Below are positions 44,349 through 53,700 of a DNA stretch of 64,000 nt, piece after piece (position 1 is the stretch's first letter; every line of letters starts with the position of its first letter). A program made the position numbers and the translations under genes. Source of the stretch: an uncultured Opitutaceae bacterium. Lineage in GTDB: Bacteria; Verrucomicrobiota; Verrucomicrobiia; Opitutales; Opitutaceae. The DNA lies in assembly GCA_937902925.1 (NCBI GenBank), contig CALFNN010000069.1, forward strand, positions 1 to 64,000, written 5' to 3'. The notes under the pieces are model-generated. The model was not told the origin of the DNA, made no database searches, and saw nothing but the letters and a program-made list of their open reading frames with translations.

Positions 44349-46463
44349 ATGTCCGCCGCCAAGCCCCAAGAACCTCCCGGCGCCGCGCGCGCCCGCTGGC
44401 TGGCAATCGGTGTGCTCGTGGCGGCGACGCTGGCGGCTTACGTCAACAGTCTCCGCGTGCCATTCGTCTACGACGACGGGCCGGCTATCCCCGGCAACCC
44501 GACGATCCGGCACTTGTGGCCGCTTTCCGATGTGCTGCTGCCGCAGGCGCAGGGCGGTCTCACGGTCAGCGGCCGGCCGGCGCTCAATCTCTCGCTTGCC
44601 CTCAACTACGCGATCAGTGGCGAATCGGTGTGGAGTTATCATGCCTTCAATCTTGCCGTGCACGTGGGCGCCACGCTGCTCCTCTTCGGACTCGTGCGCC
44701 GGACGCTGGGGTCGGAGCGATGGCGCGCACGGTATGGCGCGGTGGCGACGTCGCTGGCAGCCGCGATCGCCGGACTCTGGGCGCTGCACCCGTTGCAGAC
44801 CCAGGCCGTCACTTACACCGTTCAACGCGCGGAATCCCTGATGGGCTTTTTTTATCTGCTGACTCTCTATACGTTCGCGCGCGGGGCCGGTTGTCAACTA
44901 TTAGTTGACAATGGATTTCGCGTGCCCGGAGGAGGGCGGGAGGCCGGTCTTTCAGCAGATGACAGGCGGACCGCGCGCGCGCGGATCGGATGGTGGGCAA
45001 TCAGCGCCGGGGTGTGCGCGCTGGGGATGGCGGCGAAGGAGGTCATGGCCACCGCGCCGCTGATGGTGCTGCTTTACGACCGGACCTTTTTCGCGGGAAG
45101 TTTTCGCGCGGCCTGGCAACGGCGGCGGATTTACTATGTCGGGCTCGCCGCCACGTGGGTTCTTCTCGGCGCACTTGTGCTCAGCACGGGAGGCAATCGC
45201 GGTGGCACGGTCGGCTTGGGCGTCGGCGTGCCGTGGTGGGCCTACGGGCTCACGCAATTCCAGGCGGTCGGGCGCTACCTGGAGCTGGGCGGGTGGCCGC
45301 ATCCGCTGGTCTTCGAATACGGCACGGCCTGGGTGCGGCGCGCCGGCGACGTGCTGCCTGATGCGGCGCTCGTGCTGCCGTTGCTCGGCGCCACGGCGTT
45401 TGCGCTCTGGCGCTGGCCGGCGGCGGGCTTTCTCGGGGCGTGGTTCTTCGGGATTCTCGCGCCGTCCTCGCTGACGCCCGGCACGATCCAGATGATCGTG
45501 GAACACCGGATGTATCTGCCGCTGGCCGCAGTGATCGCGACGCTCGTGTTCGTCGTCCACGCATGGGTCGGTCCGAGGGCGTTGGTGGCAGCTGTCCTCG
45601 GCGGGATCGCGTTTGGGACGCTGACCGTGTTTCGCAATCGCGACTACGCCTCACCGGTTTCGATCTGGTCCGACACCGTCGCGAAACGGCCGGACAACTC
45701 GCGGGCGCGCGACGCTCTCGCCGACGAGCTGGCGAAGGCCGGCCGCGTGGAGGAAGCGATCGTGCAGCGTCGGGAGGCCGTGCGGCTCCAACCCGATGAG
45801 GCGACGTTTCATTACAAGCTGGGAGTCGCGCTGGCGGACGCCGGCCGGTTCGCCACGGCGCTGGCCAGCTACGCGGAGGCCGAACACCTTCAACCGGAAG
45901 TGCCGGAGTTTTATGCGAGTCACGGGTTCGCGCTGATGCGCCTGCGGCGCCCAGCCGAGGCGGTGGTGCCATACGAGAGCGCGCGGCGCTTGCGACCCGG
46001 CGACGGCGAGATCGGCACGGCGTTGGGCAACGCGCTGATCGTCGCCGGTCGCGGCGAGGAAGCGGTGCAGCGGTTCCGGGCCGTGCTCGAGGCGCATCCC
46101 GACGCGGTCGAGGCGCGCTACGGCCTGGCCGGTGCCCTCGGGATGATTGGCCGGGTTGACGACGGAATCGCGATGTTCGAAGAAGTGCTGCGCCGCGCCC
46201 CCGATCACGCGAATGCACATTTCAAGCTGGCGAATCTTCTCGTCAACGCGGGCCGGGTGTCCGAAGCCGTCCCTCACTATGAAGCTGCCATCCGCCTCAA
46301 TCCCAGCGATGCAGAGGCGCACCATAACCTTGGTGCCGCCTACGCCCGGCTCGAGCGATATCCGGAGGCGGGCCGGGAATTCGAAACCGCGCTGCACTTG
46401 AAGCCGGACTACCCAGACGCCCGCCGTCACCTCGAACAAGTGCGCCCGCTCCTCGGCCGATGA
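44349..46463 (+). CDS. TMTC-like GT-C glycosyltransferase with TPRs, paralogue 4 (subfamily A)
   Basis: 704 residues. Conserved blocks include FVYDDGPAIPGNPTIRHLW, GRPALNLSLALNYAISG, LHPLQTQAVTYTVQRAESL, STGGNRGGTVGLG and SSLTPGTIQMIVEHRMYLP. The cytoplasmic loop before MAAKEVMA is longer than in the other copies. It contains the residues CQLLVDN, encoded by a perfect AT-rich palindrome (44891-44911). About seven TPRs follow, more diverged than in paralogues 1-3. The gene starts 9 bases after the previous stop, the only non-overlapping junction among the five collinear copies. Its stop overlaps the start of paralogue 5. Confidence 0.85.
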   Translation: MSAAKPQEPPGAARARWLAIGVLVAATLAAYVNSLRVPFVYDDGPAIPGNPTIRHLWPLSDVLLPQAQGGLTVSGRPALNLSLALNYAISGESVWSYHAFNLAVHVGATLLLFGLVRRTLGSERWRARYGAVATSLAAAIAGLWALHPLQTQAVTYTVQRAESLMGFFYLLTLYTFARGAGCQLLVDNGFRVPGGGREAGLSADDRRTARARIGWWAISAGVCALGMAAKEVMATAPLMVLLYDRTFFAGSFRAAWQRRRIYYVGLAATWVLLGALVLSTGGNRGGTVGLGVGVPWWAYGLTQFQAVGRYLELGGWPHPLVFEYGTAWVRRAGDVLPDAALVLPLLGATAFALWRWPAAGFLGAWFFGILAPSSLTPGTIQMIVEHRMYLPLAAVIATLVFVVHAWVGPRALVAAVLGGIAFGTLTVFRNRDYASPVSIWSDTVAKRPDNSRARDALADELAKAGRVEEAIVQRREAVRLQPDEATFHYKLGVALADAGRFATALASYAEAEHLQPEVPEFYASHGFALMRLRRPAEAVVPYESARRLRPGDGEIGTALGNALIVAGRGEEAVQRFRAVLEAHPDAVEARYGLAGALGMIGRVDDGIAMFEEVLRRAPDHANAHFKLANLLVNAGRVSEAVPHYEAAIRLNPSDAEAHHNLGAAYARLERYPEAGREFETALHLKPDYPDARRHLEQVRPLLGR
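44891..44911. repeat. Perfect AT-rich palindrome inside a coding sequence
   Basis: TTGTCAACTA (44891-44900) and TAGTTGACAA (44902-44911) form a 10-bp perfect inverted repeat around a single T. It lies in the variable loop of GT-C paralogue 4 and keeps the frame open. Its composition contrasts sharply with the GC-rich surroundings. It could be a small palindromic insertion; no second copy was found in this window. Confidence 0.6.
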
Positions 46464-48493
46464 ACCCGGGAATGACACCCATGGGCAGCCCGCCCGCCGC
46501 CCCGGCGCCGCGCGATTGGTCATGGCTCGCGGGGATCGCGCTCGGCGTGCTCGTGGCCGCCGCCTACGCCGGGACGTTCTCCGCACCCTTCGGCTTCGAC
46601 GATCTCGGCGCCATCAACGACAACGCGAGTATCCGCCACCTTTGGGAGCCGGGGGTCGTTTTGTCGCCGCCGATCTCCGCGACCGTGGGCGGCCGGCCGG
46701 TGCTCAATCTCACCCTCGCGCTCAACTACGCCATCAGCGGCCTCGACCCGTGGAGCTACCACGCGCTCAACCTGCTGATTCACGCCGGCGCGGGATTGCT
46801 CTTGTTCGGCGTGGTGCGGCGGACACTGGCGCGCGTAGCCGGCCGGGATGCGCCGGTCGCACACGATACCGGTCTCGCCTGCGCCGCCGCGGCGCTGTGG
46901 TTGCTGCATCCGCTCCAGACCGAGTCCGTCACCTACGTGATTCAGCGCGCGGAATCGTTGATGGCGTTTTTCTATCTGCTGACGCTCTACGCATTCGTTC
47001 GCAGCCTGGAAGCGCAGGCTCCGCGGCGCTGGCTCGGGCTGTCGTTTGCCGCGTGCCTGCTCGGCATGGCGACCAAGGAAGTCATGGTGACCGCGCCGGT
47101 CCTGGTCTTTCTGTATAGCTGGTCGTTGGTCACGGGGAGCGTGCGCGAGAGTTGGCGCCGGCACGGTGGTTTTGTTGCGGCGCTTGCTGGCACGTGGCTC
47201 CTGCTCGGCTGGTTGGTCGTGGCAACGCAGGGTCGGGGTGGGTCCGCGGGATTCAACGCCGGGGTCACGCCATGGTCTTACGCCCTGACCCAATGTGGCG
47301 CCCTGGTCCGGTATTTCTCGCTGGCGTGCTGGCCGCATCCGCTGGTCCTCGACTACGGCACCAACCTGGTGACCAGGATCGGCGCGGCGGCGTTGCCCGC
47401 GGCCGCGATCGTCTCGGGCCTTGTCGGGACGGGCTGGGCGCTGGTGCGCCGGCCGCCGCTTGGCTTTGCGGGGGCGTGCTTTTTCCTCTTGCTGGCTCCG
47501 ACGTCGAGTTTTGTGCCGATCGCCACGGAACCGATGGCGGAGCACCGCATGTATCTGCCGCTGGCGGCGCTGATCGTCATGGCGGTCGTGGCGGCCGAGC
47601 GGCGCGCGGGCGCGGTGGCGGTGTGGGGCGGGGTGCTGGTCGCGCTGGCGCTCGGCCTGTTGACGTGGCAACGCAATCACGACTACCGCAGCGCCCTGGC
47701 GATCTGGACCGACACGGTGGCGAAGCGTCCCGACAACGCGCGCGCCCACTGCAGTCTCGGGTCCGCGCTCGCGGCCGCCGGTCGTCCTGACGAGGCCGAG
47801 GCGAGTTTTGCGACCTCGCTGCGCCTCGACCCCAACGAGCTCGAGGCTCACGACCGACTGGGAGCCCTGCTGCTCGAATCCGGCCGGGCCGAGGAGGCGC
47901 GGGTGCAATTCGAAGCCGCGCTGCGACTTGAGCCGGACGAGGCCGAGGCGGAAAATCGCCGTGGCGCCCTGCTGGCGCGGGCGGGACGGGCTGAGGAAGC
48001 ATTGCCTCATTTCCGGACGGCGCTGAAGCGACAACCCGAGCGCGCTGGGTTTCATACCAACTACGGCGCGGCGCTCCTGCAACTCGGGCGGGCCGACGAG
48101 GCGGTCGCGGAATTCGAGGCCGCCCTGCGCCTGCGACCCGATTTCACGGAGGCGCGCAGCGACCTCGCGCTCGTGCTGCTGCAATCGGGCCGCCTGACGG
48201 AGGCGGCGGCGCACTACGCGGCCGTGTTGCGCGCCCTGCCGCACGATCCCGTGGCGCAGGGGAACCTCGGCTACATCGCGTTGCAGCAGGGTCGCGCGGA
48301 CGAGGCCGTCTCGCACTATCGCGAAGTCGTGCAGATCGAGCCGGATGACGCGGGCGCCCGCGTCAACCTCGGTCACGCGCTCGTGCGGGCCGGGAACGCA
48401 CGCGAGGCCCGGGTCGAATACGAGGCGGCGTTGCGCCTCGATCCGGACAACGCCGCGGCGCGAGAGGCGCTCGCGCGGCTGAATGTGCGCTGA
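46460..48493 (+). CDS. TMTC-like GT-C glycosyltransferase with TPRs, paralogue 5 (subfamily B)
   Basis: 677 residues; the ATG overlaps the previous stop by four bases. The membrane domain has FGFDDLGAINDNASIRHLW, GRPVLNLTLALNYAISG, LHPLQTESVTYVIQRAESL and MATKEVMVTAPVLVFLY. The subfamily B loops are present: TQGRGGSAGFNAGVTPWSYA, HPLVLDYGTNLVTRIG and TSSFVPIATEPMAEHRMYLP. About seven TPRs follow, with an unusually Glu- and Asp-rich first half (ARVQFEAALRLEPDEAEAENRR). It is the last collinear member and is separated by 14 bases from the convergent sixth copy, with no visible terminator between. Confidence 0.85.
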   Translation: MNPGMTPMGSPPAAPAPRDWSWLAGIALGVLVAAAYAGTFSAPFGFDDLGAINDNASIRHLWEPGVVLSPPISATVGGRPVLNLTLALNYAISGLDPWSYHALNLLIHAGAGLLLFGVVRRTLARVAGRDAPVAHDTGLACAAAALWLLHPLQTESVTYVIQRAESLMAFFYLLTLYAFVRSLEAQAPRRWLGLSFAACLLGMATKEVMVTAPVLVFLYSWSLVTGSVRESWRRHGGFVAALAGTWLLLGWLVVATQGRGGSAGFNAGVTPWSYALTQCGALVRYFSLACWPHPLVLDYGTNLVTRIGAAALPAAAIVSGLVGTGWALVRRPPLGFAGACFFLLLAPTSSFVPIATEPMAEHRMYLPLAALIVMAVVAAERRAGAVAVWGGVLVALALGLLTWQRNHDYRSALAIWTDTVAKRPDNARAHCSLGSALAAAGRPDEAEASFATSLRLDPNELEAHDRLGALLLESGRAEEARVQFEAALRLEPDEAEAENRRGALLARAGRAEEALPHFRTALKRQPERAGFHTNYGAALLQLGRADEAVAEFEAALRLRPDFTEARSDLALVLLQSGRLTEAAAHYAAVLRALPHDPVAQGNLGYIALQQGRADEAVSHYREVVQIEPDDAGARVNLGHALVRAGNAREARVEYEAALRLDPDNAAAREALARLNVR

Positions 48494-48507
48494 TCGCTGC
48501 CGGGCGG

Positions 48508-50559
48508 CTACGGCGGACTCGGGAGCTGCGCGCGCGCCTCGGCGAGATTCCGCCGTGCTTCGGCGAAGTCCGGTCGGGCGGCCAGCGCCTGCTCAAATTG
48601 CGCGACCGCCTCGCGCACGCGGCCGGTGTGCAGCCACACGTAGCCGAGATTGTTGTGGGCGTCGGCGGCGGATGGATCCAGGCGCAGCGCCGTCTCATAG
48701 TGGGCGACGGCCTCGGGCAGCCGGTCCAGTTGCAGCAGCGCGTTGCCCGCGTTGATCTGCGCGTCGACAAAGTCGGGCTGGAGCCGCACCGCCTCCTCGT
48801 ATTGCGCCAGGGCGTCGGCCATCCGGTCCTGCCGGGCGAGGACATTGCCGAGGCTGCAATGAGCCGGCGCGAAGTCAGGCTTCAGCCGCAGGGCGGTCTC
48901 GAATTCGACCGCCGCCCCGGCGACATTGCCGCCGTCGAAAAGCAAATCGCCGAGGTTGGCATGAGCCTCGGCGAGGCCCGGTTTCAGCTGCAGGGCCTTT
49001 TGGAACTGGACGGCGGCATCGTCGCGGCGTCCCGCCCGGAGCAACGCGGCCCCGTAACTGCTGCGCACGTCGGCGGAATCGGGCCGCAGCGCGAGGATTT
49101 TCGCGTAATTTTCGAGCGCTGCAGGCAACTGCCCGAGGCGGGCGCAGGCGAGGGCCAGGTTGTAACGCGCCTCGAGGTTGTTCGGGTCGACCCGCAGCGC
49201 GCTTTCGTAGTGGGCCATGGCTTCGTCGATCCGGCCGAGGCGGAAGAGGGCAAGGCCGAGATTGTTTTGCGCCATGGCATTGCCCGGGCGTTCGTCAACC
49301 GTGGCCGACCAGAGGGCGAGGCCGGTGCGATAGACGGTGTTCCGCTGGACGGTCGCGACGAGACAGGCGATGCCGGCCAAGGCGACGATGCCGGATGCGG
49401 CGCGGGGCGCCCAGCGATACAATGCCAGCACGGCGAGCGCGAGTGGCGCGGCGAGGGACAGATACATCCGGTGCTCGACAATCATCTGGATGGTGCCGGG
49501 CGTGAGCGAAGTCGGGGCGAGAATCCCGAAGAACCAACCGCCGGCAAACCCGAGGGCCGGCCGGCGCCAGAGCGCCCAGCAAGTTGCGCCGATCGTCGCG
49601 GCGACGACCGCGGCGTAGGGCAGGATGTCGCCGACCTGGGTGACCCAAAAGGTGCCGTAGTCGAACACGAGGGGCCGAGGCCAGAAGATCAGTGCGAGGT
49701 AACGGGCGATGGCGTGAAACTGAGTGAGACCGTAGGCCCACGGCGTGACCCCGACGCCGAAGCCTACGGTGCCGCCGCGGTTGCCGCCGGTGCTCATCAC
49801 AAAAAAGGCGAGCAGCAGCCAGGTCGCCGCGAGGCCGAGGTAGAAATTTCTCCGGGCGCGCCAGGCGCCGGCAAAGGTTCCGGCGACGAAAGTCCGGTCG
49901 TAGAGCAGCACGAGCACCGGCGCGGTGACCATGACTTCCTTGGTGGCCATGCCGAGGGCGCAGGCGGCGATCGCCGCGCCCAACCACCACCGGCCCTGCG
50001 GAGATTCCGGACCGGGGGTGTTTTCTTCGCGCCGGGCGCGAACGTCCACGCCGCGGACGAACGCGTAGAGGGTGAGCAGATAAAACAATCCCATCAGCGA
50101 CTCGGCGCGCTGGACGACGTAGGTGACCGACTCCGTTTGCAGCGGATGCACCGTCCACAGAAAGGCGACGGCGAGAGCGGGAAGGTCGGGACCCGGTGCA
50201 AAGAATGCGATGCGGCGCAATGTGCGGCGGAGCACGCCGAACAGCGTGAGGCCGCCCGCCACGTGAATCAGCAGGTTGAGCGCGTGATAGCTCCACACCG
50301 CGTAGCCGCTGATGGCGTGGTTCAGTGCGAACGAAAACGCGAGGACCGGCCGGCCGCTGAGCGTGAGACCGCCCGCCGCGGTGCCGGCAGCGGCTCCGCC
50401 CCAGAGCTGTCGAATCGCCGGGTTGTCGACGATCGCCGAAAGATCGTCGAAGACGAACGGCGAGGACAAGCAGTTCGCGTAGGCGACGACTGCGCCCAAC
50501 GCGAGCAGGACCGGCATCCATCGAGGAACCGTCCGGGAGGTTTGAGCCTGACCGTTCAC
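48508..50559 (-). CDS. TMTC-like GT-C glycosyltransferase with TPRs, paralogue 6 (subfamily A, opposite strand)
   Basis: 683 residues. It carries FVFDDLSAIVDNPAIRQLW, GRPVLAFSFALNHAISG, VHPLQTESVTYVVQRAESLMG, MATKEVMVTAPVLVLLYDRTFVAG, STGGNRGGTVGFG and TSLTPGTIQMIVEHRMYL, so it belongs to subfamily A. About seven TPRs follow. It faces the other five and probably has its own promoter in 50560-50700 or nearby. An N-terminal cytoplasmic tail of 14 residues precedes the first helix. The role should match the others: transfer of a sugar from a lipid carrier at the periplasmic face, with acceptor unknown. Confidence 0.85.
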   Translation of the reverse strand: MNGQAQTSRTVPRWMPVLLALGAVVAYANCLSSPFVFDDLSAIVDNPAIRQLWGGAAAGTAAGGLTLSGRPVLAFSFALNHAISGYAVWSYHALNLLIHVAGGLTLFGVLRRTLRRIAFFAPGPDLPALAVAFLWTVHPLQTESVTYVVQRAESLMGLFYLLTLYAFVRGVDVRARREENTPGPESPQGRWWLGAAIAACALGMATKEVMVTAPVLVLLYDRTFVAGTFAGAWRARRNFYLGLAATWLLLAFFVMSTGGNRGGTVGFGVGVTPWAYGLTQFHAIARYLALIFWPRPLVFDYGTFWVTQVGDILPYAAVVAATIGATCWALWRRPALGFAGGWFFGILAPTSLTPGTIQMIVEHRMYLSLAAPLALAVLALYRWAPRAASGIVALAGIACLVATVQRNTVYRTGLALWSATVDERPGNAMAQNNLGLALFRLGRIDEAMAHYESALRVDPNNLEARYNLALACARLGQLPAALENYAKILALRPDSADVRSSYGAALLRAGRRDDAAVQFQKALQLKPGLAEAHANLGDLLFDGGNVAGAAVEFETALRLKPDFAPAHCSLGNVLARQDRMADALAQYEEAVRLQPDFVDAQINAGNALLQLDRLPEAVAHYETALRLDPSAADAHNNLGYVWLHTGRVREAVAQFEQALAARPDFAEARRNLAEARAQLPSPP

Positions 50560-50648
50560 GCGGCTTGAGACGAAACTGAATCGGGCGGGGAGGGAACTGG
50601 AATTTTCGTGAGATCGCGCGAAGGGGCCGGACGGGGCCGCCGGCTGCG

Positions 50649-50682
50649 AAAAAAAAGGCGGTCCCGCCGTTGCGGGACCGCC
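50649..50682 (-). terminator. Rho-independent terminator of the Oar-type receptor gene
   Basis: Read on the minus strand, GGCGGTCCCGC and its complement form a perfect 11-bp stem with a 4-base loop, followed by eight T. It lies 28 bases after the stop of the receptor gene (50711). Confidence 0.92.
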
Positions 50683-50710
50683 GATGAAATCTACCGGGAA
50701 GCGACGCGGC

Positions 50711-53700
50711 TCAGAAGCTGAGCTTGAGCGCCGCCTTTACCTGCCAGCGCGACACCTGGGTGTCGTTGGCCACGATCGGGACCGTATCGAAGGTGCTGGA
50801 GGTGAAGGTATAGACATACTGGCCGAGACCGCCATTGCCGGTCCGGTCCCACGAGGCGCCGGCGACGTTGCGCATGTAAGAGAAGCCATCCTCGTTCAGC
50901 AGGCCCCACTTCTTGTTCAACATATTCCCGAAATTGACGCATTGCAGGATGATCTGCGGCTTGAGGCGCCAGACGCCGGGGATGTCCTGGATGATGGTCA
51001 GGTCGACCGTGTTGCTCCACGGCGACGTGACCGCATTGCGCGGGACCACCTGGCCCTGGAATTTGTCGAGGCCGTTGGCAGCGCTGAAGGCGAAGAAATT
51101 CGCCTGCTCGGTCGCACTGGTCCAGCGCACCTTCGGATCGTTCGGCGTGGGCATGTAGAACAGGTCGTTGCCGAAGCGGCCATCGCCGTTGACGTCACCC
51201 TTGAAAACCCAGCTGTAAACGTGGCCGGTATTTCCGACGTAGTTCGTGGTGATAAGCGTGTGGGCGTTCGGGATGAGGTCGAGTTGGAGCGACAGCGAGG
51301 CGACGATCTTGTCGGCTTGATCCGTATTGGAGGTCGAGGCGACGTCCTCGTTCGGGTTGAAGACCGCGCGCAGGAAGTAGAGCGAGCCGGCTGTCGACGA
51401 GGTCATCGGCGCCACTTCGGTGGCGTGGCCATGGGTCCAGGAAATGCCGGCGCCCCAGTGATTCTTCAGCGGGCGATTGAGCCCGATGGTGACGCTCTTC
51501 GACTCGCCCTTCTTGGTGTTGGTCAGTTGGAACACGTCGGCGAGGGTCGAGACGCGGCGGCGGCCGTTCACGTTCGTGCCCGTCGTGCCGGCGGTGATGG
51601 CACCGGCGTAGCGAATGCGGCCGTCCGGCATCGTGGTCGGGCCGCCATCGGTCGGCGACGCGAAGTTCAGGAACTGGATCGCGAGCGCGTCCTGCGTTTC
51701 GATGGCGTTGACTTCCGCGGAGAAGATCAGCCCGCCGAACGGCAGTTGATGGTCGATGCCGAACGTGCCCTTCCAGACGGTCGGGGTCTTGAAGTCGGGA
51801 TCGATGAGGTTGATGTTCGGCGTCGGCAGCGTGCCGGCCGGCGTCGGCTGGTTCTTCACGTCAGCGGAGAACGCGGGCGCACCCGAGGTGACCGACACGG
51901 TGCCGAGCACGCCGGCCTGCGAGTAGGCGTTCGAGAGCCAGACGGCGGGCGAGCGGCTCTGGAAAACACCAATGCCGCCACGGATCTCCGTTTTGCGGTC
52001 GCTGGTGAGCTTGTAGTTGAAGCCGATGCGGGGCTCGAGGGTCCAGTTGCCGCTGTTATTCGTGCTGTTGGAGTAGCCGAAGGCGTTCGTGAAAACGGCG
52101 TTGAAGGGCGGCTTTTCCGGCACATACGGGACGTCGAAGCGCAGGCCAGTGAGGACCGTGAGATTCGCGTTGGGCTTCCAATTATCCTGCGCCAGGGCGG
52201 AATAGGTGGTGTATTTGAATTTCGAGATGGCGTCGTCCAGCGTATAGCCGGGGTTCAGCTTGGCGTCCGTGTAGGAACTCGGGGTGCCGGCGAGCCAGGC
52301 CGCAAGGTTCGCGAAGGTGTAGCTGCCGTAAAAGCCCTGCGCGAAAGCGTTGTAGTATTTGATCTGGTCGGACTCGGCGCCGACGGTGACGATGTGGTCC
52401 CCCATCGTGTAGTCGACGGCCAGCTTGCCTTGCAGTTCTTTCGTGTTGATCTGGTTGAGCTGGCGGGAGAATTCGGTGCCGAGCAGGATGCTGCCGGTCG
52501 TGATGGTGGCGCCCGTGTCGCCACGGATACCCGTCAAACCGTTGATTTGAACCGCCGGAAAGGGAGCGCCGCGGTCAATGGGCGAGGCGTCCCACGTGGT
52601 GTAGGAGAGGCTCGCTTCCGAGTGGAGGCTGGGCGTCCACTGACTGTTCAGCTGGCCCGTGTAGGTCGTGGTCTTGTAGGGCTGGTCATACCAATAGTTG
52701 CTGAATGACTGGCCGAACACGCTCGTGAGGCCGGCGAAAATCGGCGAGGTGCCCTCGTTGTTGCGGTAGGTCAGGCTGAGGCGATGGTCGTCGGTGATGT
52801 TCCAGTCGACCTTGGCGAGCTTCGTCTTCTGCGTGGTCAGATTCGCGCCCGTGGCATTGACGGCGCCGGGATCGTAACCAAGCGCCTTGGCGCGGGTGAC
52901 GATGGCGTCGAGGTCGGATTGGTTGGCATACTTGAAGTTTGCGCCGGCGGATGCCGCCTCGCGGCGGAAATCGTCGTAGTCGGCATAGAAAAACAGCCGG
53001 TTGGGGATGATCGGGCCACTGAGGCTGTAGTTATAGGTGTGCTCCTTGAACGCTTCGCGCGTGCCGTAGGCGATCGACGCGGGATTGGGGTTCTTCGCGC
53101 GATAGTCCTGGTCGGAATATTCCCACTTGGCCGAGCCGTGGAACTGATTGCCGCCGCTCTTGGTGACGGCGTTGAGCAGCACACCGGTGAAGTTCGTGCG
53201 GCGCACGTCGAAGGGCGTGAGCTGAACGTCAAGCGCCTGCAGCGACTCCAATGGCACCGGGCTGCGGAGGGTGGCCATGCCATCGCTCTTGAGGCCGAAG
53301 GGATCGTTGGACTCGACGCCGTCGACGAGGAACGAGTTGAACCGGAAATTCTGGCCTTGGGCGCTCAACTGACCGCCGACGTCGAGCGACGTGAGCTGGA
53401 CGCGCGAGTCGAGCCGCGCGATATCCTGCACGTTGTCGCGCGTGGTCGCAGCCATGGCGATCTGGGCGTCCGAAAAGCTCTGGCCTGCGCCCATCTTGCC
53501 GACACCGAAGGTCGTGTCTTTCGTCTCGGAGACCTTGAAGGCCTCCAGCTTCACGACATCCGAGCTGACCTGGAAGCTGATGTCCGCGTCCTGACCAAGC
53601 GAAAGGTAGATTTCCTTTTGCGGCTCGGCATTGAGATCCTTGGCCGAAACCGAGGCCGTGTAAGGACCGCCGATGCGGAGACCGGAGATATTGTATTGGC

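Noticed and set aside
42114-44897. 927-residue minus-strand frame over GT-C paralogues 3 and 4
   Set aside because: It crosses two real genes and has no membrane or domain pattern. Composition fits the reverse complement of Leu/Ala-rich coding DNA.
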